DNA of 32,500 nucleotides from Chrysochromulina tobinii (lineage: Eukaryota > Haptophyta > Prymnesiales > Chrysochromulinaceae): the NCBI GenBank assembly GCA_001275005.1, contig JWZX01003298.1, positions 1 through 32,500 on the forward strand, written 5' to 3'. The notes beneath the pieces are model-generated. The model had not been told where the DNA came from, searched no databases, and was given only the letters and a program-made list of their open reading frames with translations. Position 1 is the stretch's first letter, and every line of letters starts with the position of its first letter. Position numbers and translations under genes: made by a program. Below, piece by piece: positions 24,384 to 32,500 of this stretch.

Positions 24384-27300
24384 TCAACGTCCATTCACAG
24401 AGGACCGCAACATGACGGCGAGGACATCAAGCACAATCCACCCCCACAGCAAGGAGAATCCTAGCGCCTCGCCCCAGGCATCCGCCAGCGTCGCGTCGTC
24501 GCCGAATCGCGATTGACCTATCCACAGGGACAAGACGCCGCAGGCAAAGAGGATCGTTGTGGCGACAACCCAGGGAAAGACCCTCCAGAAGCGCACGGAG
24601 CTCGACCAGACGCGTGCCCACGCGCGCCACCCATGCCAACCTCGACCGCACCTCGAGCGTCGCTCAGGTGCGCGGGCGGCGCCCCCGATGATGACCTCGG
24701 CCTCTGGCGATCGTCGTGGCCACCGGGGAGAGATGCACAGAGTCGAACGGAGGCCATTGTAAGTCAGCAGGCAACAGACTGCCCCCAGCAACGACGCACA
24801 AGCGCATAGAGACTGGAGCCAAGACGGCACGACCAGCCATCGACGCCACCGAGGATGTGCTCGAGATGAGGCAGCAGGCTTCGCTGAGGTGGGCTCGGCC
24901 CCACCGTCGCCTGCGCCCGCACTCATCAAGGCGCCCAGGAGGGCACTCCGTGTTTCGTCAGACACGCTGCCGAGGAATTCGATGAGGTGACACACGTCCT
25001 CTTCGTGAGCGTAGTCCCGCCAGTCAAAGAACGCTCGGGAGATGGCACAGATGGTCTGAAAGGACGAGGCCGTCGGGTCGGGCTCGTCGATGAGCACAAG
25101 CTGTGTCGACGGCACATGCGTGCCTGCGATCCCTTGTGCACGGATCGGAGCCTGATGGTGCTCACGCTTGTGAGGACCTATGCGCGCATGGCCCAGCCAA
25201 CCAGCTGTTGGTGGTGAGGGCGGGGGAGAGAGCGGCGGGGCAGAGGGTGGCGGGGTAGAGGTCAGCGCGGCAGAGGGCGGCGGTTGCGCGGCGGCGAGGG
25301 CAGCTGAAGGTGGTCGCCGTTTCAAAGGTGGAATTTCGTCAACCGTGTCCGCGCGGCCATCGTTGCGGCCATCCCCGCGGCTCGAACGCCCGCGCGCCCG
25401 CGATTGCAGACGCGTCGCCGCTGCCTCCTTCTCGTCCATCCCCGCGCCACCCTCATCCGCCTGATTGCCACCCTCATCCGCCTGATTGCCACCCTCATCC
25501 GCCTGATTTGGGGCGTCATCCGCCTGATTTGGGGCGTCAACCGCCTGATTGCCACCCTCATCCGCCTGATTTGGGGCGGCGGTCCTCGCATCTCTGCTAC
25601 TGGCAAGCCGATGCGCGTCGGCAAAGTGTTGCGCGTCGGCAAAGTGCTGCACGTTGGCAAGGCAGCCGCGCGCAAACGGATCAAGTCTCGGGTCGTTGAG
25701 CTCGATGATCGCCTGCAGCCGCTCGAGCCCACCACAGCGCTCTAGCTGCTCGACACACGTGATCTCGGTGCACAGGTTCTGAAGGGCACCTAGGGCGTAC
25801 ACGAGGGTCAGCCGGTCCTGATCATCAGCGAAGAGGTGCGGCAACACGAGGCTGAAGGCGCCCGCCGCCCTGAGTAGCGCCTTCGTCTCCTCTGCGTGCG
25901 GGTCGACAGCCTCGCATGCAAGGTCGGCCACGAGCATGAGGGCCATCCGATGCACCTGATGAAGGAGGCAATCGTGAGTCATCAGTGATCATCAGAGGTC
26001 ATCAGCCACGAGCATGAGGGCCATTCGATGCACCTCGGCCGAGGGGCTTCCAAGCAGCCCGACGATGAGCTCGACGCCGCCCGTGGCGCGCAGGCCCTCG
26101 CACAGCGCGATCGCATGGTCGCCGTAGCTGCCGTTGGCAAGCAGAGCGAGCTGGTGCAGCGCCTTGCCCTTGTCCGCCTCGCTGCTGCTGCTCAGCCGAA
26201 GAACTCCGACGAGACCCATCAGCTCCCGCGCGGGCGTCAGCACGGGGGGTAGCTCACGCTTGTGAGGACCTATGCGCGCATGGCCCAGCCAACCAGCTGT
26301 TGATGGTGAGGGCGGGAGAGAGAGCGGCGGGGCAGAGGGTGGCGGGGTAGAGGGCAGCGCGGCAGAGGGCGGCGGTTGCGCGGCGGCGAGGGCAGCTGAA
26401 GGTGGTCGCCGTTTCAAAGTCGCGAGCTGCTCGAGTGCGGACCATGGTCGATTGCGGACCAAAGACGCACGAATTCGTGCCGACCAGGGTCGCACCGCAG
26501 CCGCAGTGGTCTCAGGCTCTAGGGGGGTTCGTGGTCGAGAAGTGGGGGGGCTGTTCCGTGAAGGGAAGGTAGCCGGAGGATTGAGAGGGCTGGGCGTCTC
26601 GGACTCGCTCAGCCCCACAGGGTGCAGCTCCTCGATCTGGGGGTAGCTCGATCTGGGTGTAGCTCGATCTGGGTGTAGCTCCTCGATCTGGCCTGCGTCC
26701 TCTTGATCTTGCGACTCTTCGAGCCGCTTGAGAGGAGTGCGAGGGACGCCCCCTCCACCATCTCCATCCGCATGCAATGGCATCATGCCTGATGCCGATG
26801 CCTGGTCCTTCGCCCAAGCCACTGACCTGGCAGCATCCTGCTTGATCAACTGCGTTGGCGCTTGATCGACGACGAGCGATGCGTGCTCCCGTTCGGCCTC
26901 CTCAACATGTACTAAGGCAAGCGGCCTTGCCTGATCAGGATACCGTTCGGCCTCCTCCCGTACGGCCTGCAGCCGCGTGATGCCGAGCATCCGAGGGCGC
27001 ATGGCGAGCAGTGCCGCACGGACGTGCTCGACAAGCAGGTCCTCGACGACCTGCCGCCAATCGGAGAGCGCCGCGAGCACACTGGCGTGGTCAAAGGCCA
27101 GGTGCAGCGCGGCCGTTGCCCTCAGCTGCGAACCCTTGTGCTTCTCCACGCTGTCCATGACTGCTACAGCCGCCATGTGGCTGATCCGCCTCTCTCGCCC
27201 AAAGAGCTCATCGAGGACTCTTGCCATCAGCAGCGCAATGGACGCTGAGATGAGCCCAGAGAGCATCGTTTGGAGCGTCGTGATGCTTTCGTGTGTGAGA

Positions 27301-30300
27301 TCGGATCGCGCCCATACAAGGCAGCTGAGCACTGCCATCTGGACCTGCAGCATGCATGCTGTCGCTGTCGCCTTCTGCATTCGGCTGAGCTTGCTTGAGG
27401 GGTCCCTTACAACCAGCGGGGAGGGGAGCAGGCGCAGCAGCATGTGCTGCTCACACAGCTCCTTCGACGTGCGATTACGCCACGCCTGCCAACGCTTGGT
27501 CGGGTTGAGGCTGAGCACTCGGATCCTGTGCGCGCGGAGCAGTTCGTTGTGATGGTCCGCATACTGCTTGAGGGGACCCTCCTTGGCGCACAGTTTGGAC
27601 ACGAGGACGAAGAGCAGCCAAGCTAAGTTCACGACCAGAATGAGTGTGAATTGGAGAGGGTGCTTGATGTAGATGCCAGAGTCGATGCTGAGCGGCAGCG
27701 GGGCGATGTCGTCGTCGACAAAGTCCCAGCTCGGCCCCGAGCTCTCGATTGCGACCACCTCCATCGTGCCAAGCACCGAGCACACGCACACGGCCACGTT
27801 GGGTGAGGTCGCCTCCGTGTCCAGCAGGCACGCCCGGTTCGACCAGCCCGAAGTGCTCGGTGAGGAGGGGCTCAGATGGGCCGCGCAGCTGGTGAGTTGT
27901 TTGCAGCCCTCGCCAGCCCACGGCTCTGGACAAAGGCACTGCCCCCCAAGGCACTGGCCGCTGAGGGGCTGTGCTAGCCAAGCAGGGCCGCGACATTGCC
28001 TGTCATGCTCGCATGAGCCCCTGCTGCTCACACGCGCCAGGCTGAGAGTGACGGTTGCTCTCGATACATACGCCTCACCTGTGGAAGCTTGTCTCGTGTA
28101 GCGGAGAGAATCGAGCCATGCCATCGAGCTCGAGGGCACCCCATCAGCTGCGGACTCCTGCTCAGCCAGCTCGTGGGCGGCGTCGTGGGCGGCTGAGAGC
28201 TGCCCGAGACGATCCGCTGTGACGTGCACCCACGCCGTCACGGATGCGACCGCGGGGATGTCAAAGGACGGATGCACGCGGGGAGGGCGTAGCTCGGCAG
28301 GCGCAGGCAGAGAAGCGAGGCCAATCTGCAACTGGTCGGACGGAACGAGCCCATGCGTTCCGACACTGCTTGCGAGCGCTCGCAAACTGATAGTGAGCGT
28401 GAGAGATAGAGCTTCGAGCACAACGGTGAGATTCGAATTCGCTGGCAGCCCAAGCTGTCGCACCGACGGCAGCTTCACGACACTGAGGGCGACCCCCGTG
28501 GCATATGGGAGCACCGACGCAGGCCGCTCCCCGCCGACGAGGGAGCGGCCGAGATGGTCAAATAGGAGCCCGAGCTGCGCCTTGATGACCCTTCCCCGCT
28601 CTCCGGGTCTCGCGAGCGCCCAGGAGGAGGACGTGGGTGCGGAGATGGAGAGGCTCTGAAGCTCACGACGGGACGATCCACCGGACGGTGGCAGCGTGGG
28701 TGGCGCTGGCTGTGAAGGTGACGCAGGTGGCGACCGCGGCGGCGGAGGCGGCAGCGCCGGCCGTGCCGAGTAGTCTGCGATCATCACCGAGCCCATACTC
28801 GTCAACAGGTGACTCATCGTAGCTGTGGAGTCTTCGGCAGCATCGATAGAGATCACGGAGACGAGCTGCGCGATGAGATCGAGGACCGTCACCACGGTGA
28901 CGTGGTCCAGCTCAGAGGGCTCGCGTGACAGTACGTCGAGGGACGCCGCGAACTGCAGCGGACTTGTGCTTCGAAGCGGCGGTGCCACAGCTAGCAGCCC
29001 GCTCACCTGCCGCCGCATCGCCATGCGCTGTAGCACGTTGTAGGCGTCGATGGCTGGCGGCTGAGACGGTGGCGGAGACGGCGGCGGTTGCGTGGGTGGC
29101 ACCAGCGGGGGAGGAGGCGACGGAGGCGGTGGCAGAGGTAACGGAGGCGACGGAGGTGGCGGTGCCGGCGGTGGTGGCGAGGGCGGAGGAGGCAAGGGCG
29201 GGGGTGGCACGGGCGGTGGCGGCAGTGGTGGGGGTGGCAAGGGCGGCGGTGGCATTGGCGGGGGCGGCCTGGGCGATGGCGGTGGCGGTGACAAGCTCGA
29301 GCTGGCTGCGTTGGCCGCGCTGTTGAAGACAGAAACGCCCGCCGACACGCCCGCCATTGCGTTGGTCGAGTTCGTTGCATTCCTTTGGGTTCGTGTGGCG
29401 TGAGGCGGACTCATCTGTTCGAGTACTCGTATCTGATTGAGCAGCGTCGCCACAAGGAGTGCTCGGGAGACGCGCCGGCTGGCGGACTCATACACAGCGG
29501 GGCTGACCGTTCGAACGCCACGCGCCACCGCGTCAGGTGCCTCACTGATCGTCGCCCATGCGAGCTCGGCGAGGAGCTGCATCGCGTCAGTGCTCTGTGG
29601 AAGCGTCACATTGAGGCGCGTGTACGTACAGCCGCGTGAGCCGAGCATGTCAATGGCCACGCCTCGTATTTGCACCAGACCAGGCCCGAGGAAGCGGTCG
29701 GTCACAAAGGGCGAGGCGGTGCGTCCGCTGAAAGGTACCCAGCGCGACCCCATCAAGTACGCGCACGAGCTGCTGTGCGAATCGGAGGTGGCGTCCGACG
29801 TGGCGTCGTCGTCGTCGTCGTCGAGCTGGGCCCGTGCATCGAACATGAACGCGAGCGGCATCCACGCCTCGTCAGCATACCAGCCTTGCTGCTCGAAGGC
29901 GACGCTAGTCGAGAGGAGCTCCGCGGTGGTGGGTGTGGCTGTGATGGAGCCGCCCAAAGGAGGTACGCGGCTCTGCACCGTGAGCTGTGCACTGCCACTG
30001 GTGCTGCCAAACGCCGCCCCGCTCACTGTGAGCTCGAAGGTGTACGAGTCTCCCGGGCGAAGTGAATAGGGAAGCAGGATGAGCGAAGAGGCTGCGCCAG
30101 CACCCGAGATGCTGTCCACGTGGCTCGCCTGTATCGCCTCGTGCAAAGCCCACGTATACGTGCACTCGTCGGCCGCCATGCCGGCCGATGCGCAAGCAGA
30201 GCCGCTGCCAGACGCCTGAAGCCGTCGGTGCCGCCTGCTCCGCGCTCGTCCTGGCGTCGGCGCAGGCACGAAGGCGTCGCCGTCGAGCACAAGCTTATGA

Positions 30301-32312
30301 CCGACGTCCACGTGGAGCACTCCGCCTTCCATGGTGGGCGGTGTGGAGCCCGCCGGCATGGCCACAGCCATCACGCTGACCAAGACCTGCGGGCCCGCGG
30401 CCACTTCGATGACAGAACTGCAGCTGGCCGAGCGACTGCCCCGACGTACGATGGTGCTGATCCGGGAGACCGATCCCGATGCAAGGGCGCCCGGCGTGAG
30501 CACGAGCAGCCCACTCCGAGCGCTCCCACTGCTCCGTGCGCTGCCCCAGCCACTCACGGGGCAAGGCAGCGTCGGCGAGTTCTCATTCGCGCCGTACATG
30601 GAGGCCGCCTCGGCCTGCACGTCGACGCAGGCCCACTCGAATGATAAGAGAGCCTCGGGTTCGTCTGGGTCGAAGCTGCCGGTGGCGTCGAGAGTGAGCG
30701 CCGAGGTGCGTCTGACAGTCCGTCTCGTACCCCCGGCGAGCATGCACGCGAGCGGCGAGGCGTGGACGTGCACCACCAGAGACGCGTGGCCAGCATGCCA
30801 GCTGGAGAAGCCCGTGGTGTCATTCGCGTGAACGTGGATTGCATAGCTCGAGCCCGCTACCAAGACGCCAGCCGCGATAGAGAAGGTCCACCCGCTGCCC
30901 GAGACCACGATGTTCGTGCTGTTCACCGAAGGAGCCCCCGCCGTCAGCGAGCTCAGACTCCAACTGGCGACGATGGTTGGCGTTCCCGAGGCCGAGGCCT
31001 CGTTCAGAGCGTTCGTACCAAGGCAGTCGAGCGGCGGAAGCGAAGCGTGGGCTTGCAGTACGAGCGGCCTCGTGCGTGTCGTGTGCACCTCGCCACCATT
31101 CGGCCCTTGAGCAAAGCCCACGTCGATGGTGGGAAGCGCAGCTCGGGTCACGTTCAGCGACACCGGTGCACTTACAGCGCCCCAGGCCGTGCGAACCCGC
31201 AGTCCGAGCCGCGCCCGCTCCCCCCGAGGCAGCAACGCCGCCGCGAGTTCCACAGACTCGCCCGCTTGCGAGAGGGCAGCCGCGAGCCGGGCCGTATAGC
31301 TCCACCACGGCGCGTCCTCGGCGCCCAGCACGCTCCATTCAAACGAGAGTGGGAAGGCGCCACCGCCCGAGGAGCGACGCGCCGACAAGCTGAGTGCCTC
31401 GCAGGGGGATAGGAGCGACGTCGCTTGGAGCGAGGCCGTCGGCACGCGCAGAGCCGAGGGGAGACGAACCCACACGGAGCCACTCGCGCACTTGCTCAGG
31501 CCGTCTCCGCCGATGCAGTGTGTGAGAGTGATGATGCCGCCGTAGCTCACGATACGCTGCGGATACACCGCGTTCGGTCGGACTGCGATGCGTGTACTGC
31601 TACTGGCAGCGCTGACGCTCACGCCAGTGCCCTGGGGGCTGGTGGGCAGTTGCAGCCCGCTGCCGCGTGGGAGGTACACATAGAGGGTCGAGTCGTCGAC
31701 CCACCTACAGCGCGGCCACGCCGCGCTCAAGCCGCGCAGCTCGAGGATCGTCTCGTCGGAGAGGACGGACGCGCAGTCGGCGGGGCGACCGAGCCGTGGC
31801 ATACCCGCTCTGTTGGTCGGCCTCGCGTCAAAACGCACGACCACCAGCCAGCCGCTCTGATCGAGCGTCGCGGACAGTAGCTGCGTGGGCAACGAGAGAG
31901 GCACAGGCGGCGGCGGCGAGGGCGGTGGTGCGGGAGGCAGCGAGGGCGGTGGCGATGGAGGTGGCGGCCTTGGGGGTAGCCTGGGTGGCGGCCGGGGAGG
32001 TGGCGAAGGGCGAGGGGGAGGAGGTGGCAGCATGGGAGGCGGCCAAGGTGGCGGCGGCAGGGGAGGCAGCCAAGGTGGCGGTGAGGCTGGAGGTGACGGA
32101 GGTGACGGTGGCGACGGTGGTGAGGCTGGTGGTGGGGGCGATGGTGGAGGTGGAGATGGAGGTGGAGATGGAGGTGGAGATGGCGGTCGGATGGAAGGGC
32201 CATGGACCGCAAGCAGCGCAGGAAGCGTGAGAATCACGAGCAGGGCGACTAGCATTGTTCTCAAACAACGACAACAACCGCCGGAAAAAGTTGGCAAAGT
32301 TTTCGTAAGCAT
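24384..32312 (-). CDS. Polycystin-1-like receptor with REJ, GPS, EGF-like and armadillo-like segments
   Basis: Exon 1 is 32312-26034 and exon 2 is 25955-24384, about 2,616 residues. A signal peptide (MLVALLVILTLPALLAVHG) is followed by an SPPPP-rich stretch. A large ectodomain includes a REJ-like segment (LTLDATGSFDPDEP, FEWACVD, about 545-568) and a second Pro-rich block (near 29080-29290). An EGF-like module (CEHDRQC, GQCLGGQCLCPEPWAGEGC, about 1431-1475) and a GPS-like site (GWSNRACLLD, VAVCVCSVLGT, about 1488-1525) follow. Membrane helices lie near 1551-1575, 1651-1671, 1676-1700, 2466-2495, 2551-2573 and 2589-2614. LSRMQKATATACMLQVQM and the C-terminal FSLLWGWIVLDVLAVMLR resemble the polycystin-1 membrane core. 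An armadillo-like helical segment (near 2025-2180) and an IQ-like helix lie between helices 3 and 4; no PLAT domain is seen. The frame is open to the edge; ATG 32255 is an alternative start. Adhesion or calcium-linked sensing is inferred. Confidence 0.82.
25446..25571. repeat. Six 21-bp coding repeats (NQADEGG / NQADDAP)
   Basis: Units alternate GCCACCCTCATCCGCCTGAT plus T and TGGGGCGTCATCCGCCTGAT plus T. On the coding strand they give seven-residue repeats, NQADEGG or NQADDAP/NQAVDAP, forming an acidic linker after the armadillo-like segment. Confidence 0.9.
25956..26033 (-). other. 78-nt intron whose 5' end duplicates the following exon
   Basis: Donor GCCGAG/GTGCATCG, acceptor CTTCATCAG/GTGCATCG. 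The first about 31 nt of the intron repeat the first 31 nt of exon 2 (two mismatches). The rest is GCTGATGACCTCTGATGATC-type repeat. Unspliced, the frame stops at TGA after VADDL. Spliced, it reads SAE-VHRMALMLVADLACE, completing an armadillo-like helix. Confidence 0.85.
29080..29290. repeat. Low-complexity CCACC/GGTGG tract encoding a Pro-rich linker
   Basis: On the coding strand this encodes PPPPLPPPP and PPPPSPPPP repeats inside the polycystin-like ectodomain, typical of hydroxyproline-rich algal wall proteins. The tandem GGCGGTGGC units are prone to length variation. Confidence 0.85.
31895..32195. repeat. Low-complexity Pro-rich tract after the signal peptide
   Basis: On the coding strand it encodes SPPPSPPPSPPPP and related repeats directly after the signal peptide. 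Near 32145-32180 the DNA is a 12-bp GGTGGAGATGGA tandem repeat. Confidence 0.85.
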
Positions 32313-32500
32313 GTATGCATGCAATGACAAAACCCCGCTTGAGACTGTTCGGGTTGTGATGGTCGTCGCGTGTAGGTGCGGGGCGACATGGACAGCGCGG
32401 ATATACTTACTCACCCAAGCACTACCCTTGCTACCCGACACCGGCACCAGGGGAGGGCGAGCCGGGACAGACACGGTCACACCGCCACGCACGTCCCCCT

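Larger units (their letters stand above)
25160..26419. repeat. 168-bp direct repeat within the polycystin-like gene (25160-25327 and 26252-26419)
   Basis: Both copies begin GCTCACGCTTGTGAGGACCT and end GGTCGCCGTTTCAAAG, with a handful of differences. On the coding strand both encode LKRRPPSAALAAAQPPPSAA through GHARIGPHKRE in the same frame. One copy is in exon 1 and the other in exon 2. The duplication is therefore internal to one gene. Confidence 0.92.

Noticed and set aside
24384-25982. Separate 532-codon gene downstream of the polycystin-like frame
   Set aside because: Its first codons duplicate the end of the upstream frame, and a phase-matched GT-AG intron joins the two through an armadillo-like helix.
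29092-29403. Plus-strand Gly-rich frame (GGGGKGGGG-type)
   Set aside because: It is the antisense of the Pro-rich PPPPSPPPP tract of the polycystin-like gene.
1-32500. tRNA, rRNA, transposase or viral genes
   Set aside because: None was recognised on reading either strand; faint or highly diverged copies could be missed by eye.

Overview
The window is nuclear DNA from a eukaryote, most probably a GC-rich unicellular alga. Genes lie on both strands without operons. Several are split by short GT-AG introns. Protein types are typical of algal protists: multi-AP2 proteins, a REJ/GPS polycystin-like receptor with extensin-like SPPPP tracts, an RCC1-IQ-EF-hand protein and a CAP10-type glycosyltransferase. 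The 10-11 bp repeats that fill several introns, together with the AP2 arrays, suggest a haptophyte. That is recognition from memory, not a search, and is only moderately certain.

Layout, left to right. 1-465 (-) is the 5' end of an AP2-repeat gene that leaves the window. 639-1382 (+) is a repeat-filled intron followed by the end of a coiled-coil gene. 1914-5606 (-) encodes twelve AP2-like domains and a C-terminal RING finger. 6140-9992 (-) encodes an RCC1/IQ/EF-hand protein that needs one +1 frame correction. 10185-11288 (-) encodes a membrane ankyrin protein, and 11452-12108 (+) a methionine sulfoxide reductase B. 12478-13449 (-) encodes a TPMT-like methyltransferase. 13972-14669 (-) is a broken helicase-like fragment, and 15304-15747 (+) a small orphan. 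16079-17045 (-) encodes a DA1-like HExxH peptidase, again with a one-base frame break. It shares a 156-bp divergent promoter with the GT90 glycosyltransferase gene at 17202-18578 (+). 18956-19393 (+) is the 3' part of a Cys-rich protein gene, and 19798-20736 (+) a coiled-coil/RanBP2-zinc-finger gene. 21320-22568 (-) is a three-exon helical-protein gene. 22988-24247 (-) encodes a DPY30-like docking segment fused to a 2-oxoglutarate/Fe(II) oxygenase. 24384-32312 (-) encodes a polycystin-1-like receptor of about 2,616 residues.

The most unusual signal is a class of introns built from tandem 10-11 bp units of the type TGATGACCTC, TGATGGCATT, TGATTGCCCTC or TGAGTGCCATC. Many units carry a CTGAY sequence resembling a branch site. 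In three introns the neighbouring exon sequence is duplicated at or beside a splice junction, which suggests recent intron gain. Removing the introns at 3847-3930 and 25956-26033 restores continuous domains.

No tRNA, rRNA, CRISPR array, transposase or viral gene was recognised. Gene models were read by eye from the sequence. Exon borders are the best GT-AG solutions that restore a domain or frame; none was tested against transcripts.
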